Position numbers and translations under genes: made by a program
Shown here: one piece after another, positions 10,437 through 19,551 of the stretch
How the letters are laid out: the number at the start of each line of letters is the position of its first letter
Numbering within the stretch: the stretch's first letter is position 1
DNA from: Candolleomyces eurysporus
Taxonomy: Eukaryota; Basidiomycota; Agaricomycetes; Agaricales; Psathyrellaceae
Assembly: GCA_027579435.1 (NCBI GenBank)
Contig: JANBPK010000924.1
Location: 1 to 64,000, forward strand
Length of the DNA stretch: 64,000 nt
Direction: 5' to 3'
The notes under the pieces: model-generated
What the model saw: only the letters and a program-made list of their open reading frames with translations
What the model was told of the DNA's origin: nothing
Database searches by the model: none

Positions 10437-12896
10437 ATGTCAGACTCTGGCCCGTTATACATCGGTATCGACATCGGAACGGGATCAGTTCGTGCTGCTC
10501 TTGCACAACGAGATGGAACGCTGTTGCACACTTCATCGTACGAGATTCGAACTTGGCGTTCAGCGACCGACCATCGCATCTTCGAGCAATCGACTGATGA
10601 TATTTGGGGTCGTATCTGTGCTGCTGTGAAGGACTGTCTGCAAGGTGCTGCTGCTCAGACGCCTGTGAGGTACTGTCCCTTGGTGCTTTCGCAACCGTGC
10701 TGATGATTCGCTGTTGCGCAGGGAAAGGCTGAATCTGATATCGCTGCGCGAGTGAGGGGTATAGGATTCGACGCTACATGCTCACTTGCAGTTACCGATC
10801 TTGATGGGAAAGGCGTTACTGTCACTGAGGGATCTGAACTCGGGGCATATGGAGAACGGGATATCATTCTCTGGGCCGACCATCGTGCCGAGAAGGAAGC
10901 CGAGGATATTAATGCGACGGGGTCTGTCGTCCTGGACTACGTCGGTGGTCGGATGAGCGTACGTCTGCCTGCATTCGAATTACCTTATCATATCCACGTC
11001 CTGACTATTCAGGTGATATATGTAGCTAGAGATGGAGATACCCAAGATCTTATGGCTGAAGAAGCGAATGAAATCAGAGCTGTTTAGTCGATGCCAGTTC
11101 TTTGACTTGCCGGATTATTTGACGTATAGAGCGACTGGAAACACCGCGAGGTCGTGCTGTTCGTTGACTTGCAAGTGCTCTTACGTTTCCGTGGTTCCGA
11201 AGTCTACAAACGATGGTGAGTGCTTGAGCTCATGTCAATTTGATTCTCCCTCCCAAATCTATTCCTTGCAGGCACGAACCAGTCTGGGTGGGATGACCAA
11301 TTCTTCCATACCATCGGACTTGGAGAACTCGTCGAACGAGGATACGGCCAGATAGGAACTGCCAACTCGGCCAATGGAGGAGAAATTCTTACGGCAGGTA
11401 TACCAGTTGGCCACGGACTCTCGAAGAAAGCGGCGGAGGAGCTGGGGCTCCGTGAAGGGATCGCGGTTGGGAGTGGTCTCATCGATGCGTATGCTGGGTG
11501 GCTAGGGACGGTGGGTGCCCGGTGCCTTACCTCACCTTCTTCAGGGGACTCGTTGGAACCTCACCCGTCTGTCGAAGAGTCGAGCCACCGACTGGCTGTT
11601 GTCGCTGGGACGAGTTCGTGCCATATCGTTCAGGTAAGTTCTTTAGAAGTACCGCCAACAATTCGTCAAGGTAACCTCGCGGTAGAGCAAGGATGGAATT
11701 TTTGTCGAGGGGATCTGGGGACCTTATAAGGTACGTCACTCACTGTTACAGTGACCGAAAAAATGCTCAAGCCGCCGACCACAGGATCCGGTATTCCCGG
11801 GATGGTGGATGAATGAAGGTGGACAATCTGCAACTGGACAGGTTTGTCAATCGAACAGAGCCTCTCGTCTCTCTTAACGAACCTCTCTATTTTTCGAGCT
11901 CATCGAACACATTATCTCGACTCATCCTGCCAAGGATACATTGCACGGAAAGGCGAAGGAGGAAGGGAAGGATATCTATACTGGTGAGGGTCTACGACCA
12001 TCTTTTCCCTATGTCACTCAAACAAACCTTTTTGTCACTCTCTAGTTCTTCACGATACCCTCGAGCATCTGCGAGTCGAGAAAAAAGCTGAAACGTACAC
12101 AGAACTGACGAAGGATCTCCACCTCTATCCAGACTTCCATGGTTGGTCTTTTCCTCCCGTCAAACTAAACGCAACATTTGACATTCGTCCATGCGTTCAG
12201 GAAACAGGTCACCGATCGCAGACCCTCGCATGCGTGGCGCCATCGTCGGTCTGACACTCGACGGCAGCTCGCTTTCCTCCCTCGCACTTCTGTACCACGC
12301 AACTCTAACCGCTATCGCACTGCAAACGCGTTCGATCGTCGACGAGCTTAATACTAAGGGCCATAATATCCAAAGACTGTACGTTAGCGGAAGCCAGGCT
12401 CGGAATGGCATTTTGATGAGGCTTCTGGCGGATGCTTGCTACAACTCGAAGAGTAACACGCCTTTGGAGGGGGTTGTTATTAGTGCGGGTGACGCTGAGG
12501 TGGATTTCGCGAAGAAGGAGAGTCGGAGGGTTGGGGTGAGTGCGGTGGTTTTGGGTGCTGCTATGCTCGGAAGGATGGCGCATGAAGTCAGCGAACAGCA
12601 AGAGAGTTTGGGAGACGAACGCAAGGCAGAAATTTTATGGAATATCATGGTGCGCTCTTTTCACCTTGACTTTGGTGGGTCGAGGGTTTCGAACTGATGG
12701 ATTATGCTTGATGTAGACGGAAATGACGCCCCCGGGTGTTTTGATCCCTCCTTCGACGGCTCAGTCGGATGGCTCGGGTGTTGACAGCGGGAAGGAGAAG
12801 GAGAAGAGGATTCTGGACGCGAAGTACCAAATATTTTTGGAAACTATTGAGATCCAGAAGCGATGGAGGGAGAAGATGGATCAAGTAGCGACTTGA
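10437..12896 (+). CDS. FGGY-family carbohydrate kinase (YDR109C/FGGY-like)
   Basis: Ten exons fit: 10437-10664, 10722-10958, 11026-11215, 11272-11633, 11686-11730, 11785-11841, 11899-11983, 12046-12141, 12201-12649, 12717-12896 (642 residues, frame closes). The N-terminus carries the ATP-binding phosphate-1 motif GIDIGTGSVRAAL. Further family blocks are IGFDATCSLAV, ILWADHRAEKEAE, MEIPKILWLKK, FDLPDYLTYRATG, GTSSCHIVQ, GIWGPYKDP, GWWMNEGGQSATG, GNRSPIADPRMRG and LYVSGSQARNG. This pattern matches the eukaryotic FGGY/YDR109C group, whose human member phosphorylates ribulose-type ketopentoses. D-ribulose or a related pentulose is therefore the likely substrate, by inference. The hyperacidic tail (DSGKEKEKRILDAKYQ) is usual. 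Cytosolic, no signal peptide. Confidence 0.92.
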
Positions 12897-13121
12897 AGTG
12901 AACCTATCGGTTTAATTGATACCAGCGTGTTGAGCGTTTCTTATAATTCGAGTCAAATCATTCGGAATTGAATATATGCAAACTATAGAAATGAGGCCCA
13001 TGTGGACATTGCAGAATCGTACCGGTGAGGTGATGGTTGAGCCTTGACTCGATTCAATGGCTCACAGTCGCTCTGCCATAGCGAGTTTGAGAAGGGTCAC
13101 AGAGGCCTGTCAATGACGAGC

Positions 13122-13637
13122 TCAAGGTCTGTGGTAGTATCTTAGAAAAATTTGTGGGTTAATCGAGGCGAGCCAAAGCCGTACCTTCATGAAGGTTCCA
13201 TCGTACTCTCCAAAGCCCTCAGTGGAATCTATCCGAACGGTGGCTTTGAACCATTCCAGTGGGTAAGGGCGGAGCGCATCTTGAATCTGTTTCTCCATTT
13301 CTTCTTCTGGACTGAGTCGAATGATCGACTGGGATGCCCAGGAGTTTCTCTCCCACTCGGGGTACATCTCCTGGTAGAGTAATGAAACCCTATAATGTTC
13401 GTCGATCCAACGTTGTCTCTCCCATTCAGGAAGCTCCTCCCATAGCCACGTAAAATGCTTCGCGACTACACCTATGTCGCTAGTGTACTCTGTAGCATTG
13501 TATATTTCCTGCGTAAGTGGATACGTATGAAGGAGCGTGTCCATGAATAGTAGCTTGGCAGTACTAGGTGGGGGAGGAATATCGTCCCATGCCACACTGG
13601 TAAAGCTGTTTTGAGACTCGGAGCTATAGGCCGACAT
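13122..13637 (-). CDS. Small unknown protein, weakly HMG-box-like
   Basis: Open frame of 171 codons from the ATG at 13637 (MSAYSSESQNSFTSVAWDD). I do not recognise it with confidence. The central part (IGVVAKHFTWLWEELPEWER, then QRWIDEHYRVSLLYQEMYPEWER) has the W-x-x-L-P/S...W...Y-P spacing of helices two and three of an HMG box. The usual first-helix signature PRPxNAF is missing, so this is only a resemblance. A GTACGG donor after GTFMK (near 13182) and a TTTCTAAG acceptor (near 13141) suggest an alternative spliced C-terminus running into about 13060. The gene stands alone between the kinase and the F-box gene. Confidence 0.45.
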   Translation of the reverse strand: MSAYSSESQNSFTSVAWDDIPPPPSTAKLLFMDTLLHTYPLTQEIYNATEYTSDIGVVAKHFTWLWEELPEWERQRWIDEHYRVSLLYQEMYPEWERNSWASQSIIRLSPEEEMEKQIQDALRPYPLEWFKATVRIDSTEGFGEYDGTFMKVRLWLASINPQIFLRYYHRP

Positions 13638-14476
13638 TTTACTCAAAGAGGGGGCTGCAAAATGAAATACTAGCCCAGGGCAATATATAGAGTTGGCATG
13701 TTGGCTCAAAGCACTGCTGTGGCGACATGCAGCCATTGTGTCACGGTGAAGCCGCGGCCAGTCTCCATGCACCGTCAACGTCCATTGTGATCTGTATAGT
13801 GTTGTCCTCTAGCCACATTCATAATGTTTTTCAGAATTGGCGCCTCGACAGTGGACCTGGCGTGCTAATGACACAAACAATGGAGCTGATGCACAATCTC
13901 ACTTCGGCAGCATGGAGTCTACCTTTGCCTCATATCCGAATCAAAACCACCGCTTCTCTCATACAGGAAAGGTTGAGCTCTGGGAGTTCTTGGAAGTGCC
14001 GCAGCAAGAATTGGAGCATGTAGTAGCCAAAGAATTGGTGGAAATCCCACAGCGAGCGTTCCAGTCCTGACTGGATTATCCGTTGAGCCACTACCAGATG
14101 GTGAACGCTCTATGGGCCGAGGATGCTGGCCCAAGTTGCAAGAAATAAAGATGCACAGTGAAAACGTCCTTTGGGGGTTAGTGATACAGCCATATTTGAA
14201 TTCACTAACCGACGCCGAGAATTGCGACGATCGACCTTCCCTTCGTCGAGTCATGGTCATCCATCCAACTCCCATCGTTATCCTGCGCAAGCAAACGAGG
14301 TGGTAACACGGCTACAGGTCAATGGGGTAGGTACTGGCGGCATCTGAATTTAGCTTCCTTGTAAAATTCGTTCACAAGCCTGAGGGCGCGTTGAGGACCC
14401 AAGGAAGCTTTCACGGGCACTGGCTTACTTCCACCATTGAGTAATGCTGTATTCTCAGCTGGATCGCTATATCGTA
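13638..14476. other. Intergenic, no gene seen
   Basis: This stretch upstream of the F-box gene has several short frames, none with recognisable motifs. It ends at a repeat (14477-14558) that recurs downstream of the F-box gene. Confidence 0.45.
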
Positions 14477-14558
14477 GCGGGTCAGTAATGCAGAGTAAAA
14501 TCTGCAATTAAAGAAGGGCTCTGAGTATCTATCTACTAATGCCATCCATTACCAGAGC
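14477..14558 (+). repeat. Diverged direct repeat, upstream copy
   Basis: About 82 bp beginning GCGGGTCAGTAATGCA and ending ACCAGAGC. It matches 16743-16826 in the same orientation. The ends are well conserved (CAGTAATGCA, GTAAAATCT, CATCCAT, ACCAGAGC) and the middle is diverged. The pair brackets the F-box gene. Confidence 0.6.
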
Positions 14559-14689
14559 TTGAGCTGCCAGAGCTTGAACTGCCACCGCAGGCCAGGACCC
14601 TCCGCGCCCGTGCGTCCATTTTTGGGCCGGTTCCTATTGTACAGCACCAGTTTTGCGCTACTACCACCACGATCAAAGCGGCGTATCAC

Positions 14690-16408
14690 ATGGAGTCCCC
14701 TTTTCAGCCCCACCTCAACACCAACTACTCGCCCTCCGACATCGAAAGGCTTCAAATCGCACAATTTGTGAAAGAGCTTCAAGAAGAACTGGAAGCCCTC
14801 AACGCCGAGCTCGCAAAGCTCCGATCGCAATTGATGACAGCCAAAGAGCAACTGAATCTGACCGATGCTGGCTTCGCAGAGGCCGAACAATGTATAGCTG
14901 CGTTGTTGGCCAAACGGGAGCACCAAGCACACTTCATCGAGCAGCATACTTCACTCCTCAACCCGATTCATAGCGTTCCCTTCGACATCCTTCAACGCAT
15001 ATTCGAGTACTGCGGCTATGATCCTGCTCCGTTCGCTTCGACCCAGCAGGATACAGACCCAATGTCCCCTGGGGTTTGTCCTATGTTGTTGACATTTGTC
15101 TGCAGCAACTGGCGCAGGGTAGCCTTGGACTGCACTAGCATATGGGACAAGCCTTACATCTCCCTCCCTCACCAAACGAGCGATCTCAGCGAGGTTCGCT
15201 GGCTTGAAATCTTGAAGAACCGTGCCCATCTCATCCATTTGGTGCTTTCTCGAGCCGGCACTCGTCCCCTCACGCTCGCCGTCGTTTCACCTCGTGGCCT
15301 TAAAACAAACGACGGCTTCCATGCCATCGAGAAAGCCATCGTTTCCTTTTCATCGCAGTGGAAGCGGTTGAGGGTCAAGGGATCTAATTGCATCCTACAA
15401 TCCCTCCTGACACTCCCAGCTAGTTCGGTCCCGAATCTTGAATTTGTGGACTTGAGCTACCCTTCCTTCTCAGGTTGCATGGAACTGGATGCTGCAATTG
15501 GAAGCCCCGATTGCTTGATCTCCTCTCCCTCTCTTCGAGGTGTACGACTCGCGGGGACGTCCTTCCGGAAGCTCCATCTTATTCCGCTCCCTTGGTCCAA
15601 ACTCACAGACATACGTCTCGGCAACCTGGTGGAGTCGCATGACTATTTGTCCAGCGACCGAGAGGTTCTGGAATTACTCTCAAAGTGTTCGCTCGTCCAG
15701 CGTTGCGAACTCTTCGTTCCGCCTGGCAGAATTTTTGGAACGACCCGCCATGATAACCCAGTTATCCTACACCGATTGAGGCACCTCGAGTTCGTTCACA
15801 GGGATAACAGTACTAACCTGTTCGTCTCACTGGAACTTCCAGCACTTACTACCCTCAAATACGTGACGATTAAGGGACCAGAACCACTTAAAGCCCTTTT
15901 GGAGCGGTGCGCTGGGACCCTTCGCCACCTCGAACTGCCCATCTCAAGGATTTCCGCCAAAGATTTGCTGTCTATGCTTGCTCAAGCTGTCCACTTGGAG
16001 TCACTGATATTGGGGCCAAGTCCGTCGTATGGAGGGGATCCGTCTCCCCTTATGACCGACGAGCTCCTCCAAGGTCTGACTCCTCCTTCCTTCAAGGAGG
16101 GGGAGAGCAAGTCCGCGCAGCCCTCTGGGTTTCATTGCCCCAACTTGCGAACCATTGTTTTGCATGCGTCCCACGAGGCACCTCGGATTAGCGATAAGGC
16201 CATCTTTAATTTTATCAAAGGGCGGAGAGCGTTGGAGCAACCCACGCTTCAGCATGTGGCCATTTCTCACCAGGTTTATTTTAAACAAGAGGACGTGATT
16301 GCAATGCTTCGAGAGCATAGAGTAGATATCGGCGATATGACTGTCAAGCTCCAATACAGGAGCTATAATCAGTATGGGAGTCCTATCTCAGAAGTGCTGA
16401 GTACATGA
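14690..16408 (+). CDS. F-box protein with leucine-rich C-terminus, basidiomycete type
   Basis: A single-exon ORF of 572 residues starting MESPFQPHLNTNYSPSD. An N-terminal coiled coil (about residues 25-75, rich in L/E/A) is followed by the F-box at about 90-150: INPIHSVPFDILQRIF-like text (here LNPIHSVPFDILQRIF), then FVCSNWRRVALDCTSIWDK. The rest is an irregular leucine-rich region (repeated L-x-x-L and LRHLE units, for example TLRHLELPISRISAKDLL). This architecture is a very large family in mushrooms. Such proteins are expected to join an SCF ubiquitin ligase through SKP1 and to pick substrates with the LRR part. The specific target is unknown. The gene is intact and intronless, unlike its neighbours. 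Confidence 0.88.
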   Translation: MESPFQPHLNTNYSPSDIERLQIAQFVKELQEELEALNAELAKLRSQLMTAKEQLNLTDAGFAEAEQCIAALLAKREHQAHFIEQHTSLLNPIHSVPFDILQRIFEYCGYDPAPFASTQQDTDPMSPGVCPMLLTFVCSNWRRVALDCTSIWDKPYISLPHQTSDLSEVRWLEILKNRAHLIHLVLSRAGTRPLTLAVVSPRGLKTNDGFHAIEKAIVSFSSQWKRLRVKGSNCILQSLLTLPASSVPNLEFVDLSYPSFSGCMELDAAIGSPDCLISSPSLRGVRLAGTSFRKLHLIPLPWSKLTDIRLGNLVESHDYLSSDREVLELLSKCSLVQRCELFVPPGRIFGTTRHDNPVILHRLRHLEFVHRDNSTNLFVSLELPALTTLKYVTIKGPEPLKALLERCAGTLRHLELPISRISAKDLLSMLAQAVHLESLILGPSPSYGGDPSPLMTDELLQGLTPPSFKEGESKSAQPSGFHCPNLRTIVLHASHEAPRISDKAIFNFIKGRRALEQPTLQHVAISHQVYFKQEDVIAMLREHRVDIGDMTVKLQYRSYNQYGSPISEVLST

Positions 16409-16742
16409 TAAATAGTGATGTAGATCTTGTGTATCTTCTATCAGGAGGGGTTCCATCTAAAATACCTTGTCAAATTGGACGATTATTTTTGGCATCCACC
16501 CGGTGCGTCGCCTGAATCATTACTACCCTTCAACTTCTTTTTGCTATTTACGACTCGTATATGCGCTCTGTTATGACCTACTTTTTATCGTCCCTTTGTT
16601 CGCTCGTAACACTTAGCTGGAAAAGCTTGATATCAAGGACCGCCCTTGGAGTAATCTTTCTCATTTTGCAAACGCTCCGCTGACTGCATTAACCCCTAGG
16701 TATGTTGTGTTGTGTTGTATTCTTTTGGATCCTTACATACTG
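16409..16742. other. F-box gene 3' flank
   Basis: A T-rich 330 bp flank with a short TGTTGTGTTGTGTTG run near 16703. No gene is visible. Confidence 0.4.
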
Positions 16743-16826
16743 GCGGATCAGTAATGCACGGTAAAATCTACCGCTCGGAAAAAGCTTTGAACGTCTCTAT
16801 CTGCTTATGACATCCATGACCAGAGC
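16743..16826 (+). repeat. Diverged direct repeat, downstream copy
   Basis: Second copy of the repeat at 14477-14558, in the same orientation. It abuts the left end of the inverted-repeat element at 16829. It may be the leftover promoter of a lost F-box duplicate or simply an older repeat. Confidence 0.55.
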
Positions 16827-16828
16827 AT

Positions 16829-17481
16829 GGATAATTCTATTTGGAAACCCGGTCTGCGCCCACAGACCCCGGGGTTCTAATTGTTGTTATTTGGAAACCC
16901 TGTTCACAGCCGGATCATAATTTGTGACTGATGTGACGCGGATGTCGGGTGAGGCGCGGGAAAGAGGGAAGCGGGAGAAGGTCCCCACCAATCTCTTGCT
17001 GGCCAACTTGTTTCCAACCCGCTGCAGCTGCAAGATGATTGATTAGTCGTCCCAGATATTCAGTAAAATGAGCTATCACGAAACTGTGGTCATTGCGTCC
17101 AGAATCCTGAATTTCACGCTAGTAAGCCGTCAGGTGGTACGCAGAACTAAGTGGCGGCGATGACCTCATTCGGAAGGTAGAGGCTGCTCAGTATGTGAGC
17201 CCAACTGGTCAATCTATCAATCTAGTGGTTGGAAGACTGAAGCTGATCTTAACCTGGTCGCATACATATCGCTTGAAGTGTGCTTTGAATCGAGTCTGTT
17301 GCGCCACCTGCCATACCTGACCGAGAATCCCCGAGTCCCCGACTGGCCTCCATAACTGGCGCGCTCGGAGCGTGACAGAGTGTTACATAGGCAAAAATAG
17401 ACCCTTAGAACTTTATTTGGGGGGTCTACGCAGAAACCCGGGGTCTGTGGGCGCAGACCGGGTTTCCAAATAGAATTATCC
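16829..17481. mobile_element. Non-autonomous DNA transposon (MITE-like), 653 bp with long TIRs
   Basis: Terminal inverted repeats of about 50 bp lie at 16829-16878 and 17432-17481, differing at about one position (a GGGGTT versus GGGTTT run). The outer end reads GGATAATTCTATTTGG and the inner part passes through CTGCGCCCACAGACCCCGGG. A second partial copy of the TATTTGGAAACCC core lies inside at about 16890. No transposase frame is present, so the element is non-autonomous. Target-site duplication is unclear. A TA within the palindromic end (16832/17477) is possible, which would fit a Tc1/mariner-type mechanism, but this is weak. Confidence 0.75.
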
Positions 17482-19505
17482 CTCATCGGCGCCGATTGGC
17501 CTAGTTGATGTTTGGGAAAATTCCAATTCATTCTTCGCAATTTACAAGTAGCACTGCAAAATCCAAACATGGAATGGAGTACGGATCGTTCCTATCCTCC
17601 AATCTCTGAAAAGGTCCGAGTTGGCGCTTGGTTTGAACAAAGAGCTGCATGAAGTGTGTTATTTTCAGGATGCAATATTTCTCCCTCATGACCTAGTGCG
17701 CTACTAGGCGTATCAGAGACGTACATAGTAGGATCTTACGATGCTCATTGTTCCTATTGTATCAAGATCACAAGAAATACTGACGTAGAACCATCGAATT
17801 TCACTTGGCATTTGGGAACATCCGGAGAGGCAGCGGAAAGACGTTATCAGCGAGACCTGCACACTCGAAGTTCTTCGTTCTTAGACTCTGGCAGAGGATG
17901 GGTGTCTCCCCCGAGTCCCGAAAGACAAGGTACAATGCTGTTGGCACCTATTAGTACCCCACGCCATCCCATTGGCGCAGTTGGATCCCTGGCGAACTGT
18001 CAAACGCGATCAAGCATGAGAAGAAAGCAATCATAACTGGAACGCCTGTTTGGAACAAGGGCGTTAGAGTGGGAATAAGAACGTTGAATCGGACCGAGTG
18101 AGGGATGGTGCAAGGGTGAAAGTTGACATCGCTTAGGAGGCAATGTCACGTCTCTGTGTGTCTCTTTGAATAAGGCTTTTGAAAAACCAAAATCTTTATA
18201 TTGGATTGGCGAAATCCGCCATCAGGCCTAAGGTATGGGATTCTCAGGGATTGGGATCAGTGGCAGTTACAGTAGAATGGAGGCGGCGACGCGTTGTTGA
18301 ACTTGGCTCACCGTTCGCGAGCAAACTTCATTTCCCCACTGACGATGGCTCTCTTGCCCTACCACAATATCTCAGGGGATATGCAACGTGAGTACGTTAT
18401 TTTCGGGCAGATAGCAGCATATCTGTCTGATGTTTGGACTTGACAGCGTGAAATAGTTGGTAGCCTCAAGCTGAATCTGAACAATCCCGAACCCATGGTA
18501 TGCAAGCGTTGCCCGTTCCCCGGATCGGGTACGTCATCCCTTAGCGAACCACACGAGTCAACGCAGAATATGGTAAGAAGTGCCAGTGACAATGTCTTGT
18601 TCCTGATGATGGATGCTTACCATGGGTCAGGTTAGCTCGCAGTTCCATTTAGGTGGCACTCCAGGATTCAGGCTGTCTCAAACCGCCTTTGCGCAATGTG
18701 TATTCCCTCAAAGGAGGTTGTGCCAACTGCCCACGGGTGACAAGGCCTGGAAACGCCGGGTACTGAATGGGAACTGTACCCCAGCCTGCCGATCTCGATT
18801 GACAAGACCTAACGATGATAGTCTGAAGAGGAGGTGACATTCCTTTGGTTTTGAGAGGCGGCAGTTCTGCCCCGCCTTTACCTCTCCCTTGGGACCCGGA
18901 ACACAGGAGTGTGCCTGCTCATTAGTCGTAGCCATTTGGCACCTTCTGTCTATGCGCAAGAATCGTTCCGTAAATTGATCGGGGTGTCCTCTGCCACTAG
19001 CAATTGGCTTTGAGTTTTCATTCTTTATCGATAGAAACGGAGGTGTAGAAGTGCCTTTTTGCTGACTATGGTGTGGGTTCCTGTATTCTGTTCAAGGTAA
19101 AATTGTCGGGTGAGCCGGGTGCGTTGTCTCCACACTTGAGCCATTCTTGCCACTGCTTCTGATTAAACTTGACAGGCTCTCCGTATCATCATAAATGCAT
19201 ACGGCATCGTTGGCGCGTCTGGCCTCATCCCCCTAGCCAAGAACTGATGTAGTACCTGGCTGCGAGCCTGACTACTCCTTTGAGGAAAATAATTAACTAC
19301 ATTTCTCAAATGCCGCCCTGGCTACTCGAGATCTGGCTCAAATGGGTTCAGCTTATTTCTTGTTTTGGATGCACAGTTAGACCCACACAAAAGGTTGGGC
19401 GCAACTGCTGGAAGATGTGTTGGACATTTCTTCTGAATACAGATTGTCGACTCCCGGAACAGGGTCTTGGCAGTTAATCTCGTAAAACTGTCGACCTTTC
19501 AAAGG
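17482..19505. other. Gene-poor 2 kb upstream of laccase
   Basis: I find no supportable gene in these 2 kb. The short frames have no recognisable motif. The stretch presumably includes the laccase upstream regulatory region. Confidence 0.45.
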
Positions 19506-19514
19506 TATTTAAAG
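19506..19514 (+). promoter_or_regulatory. TATA-like box of the laccase gene
   Basis: TATTTAAAG lies about 40 bp before the laccase ATG (19552), followed by a pyrimidine-rich patch. The position implies a very short 5' leader if it is used. Confidence 0.55.
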
Positions 19515-19551
19515 CTCGAAGCTTCACTGACACCCACATCGGCCTAGCAAA

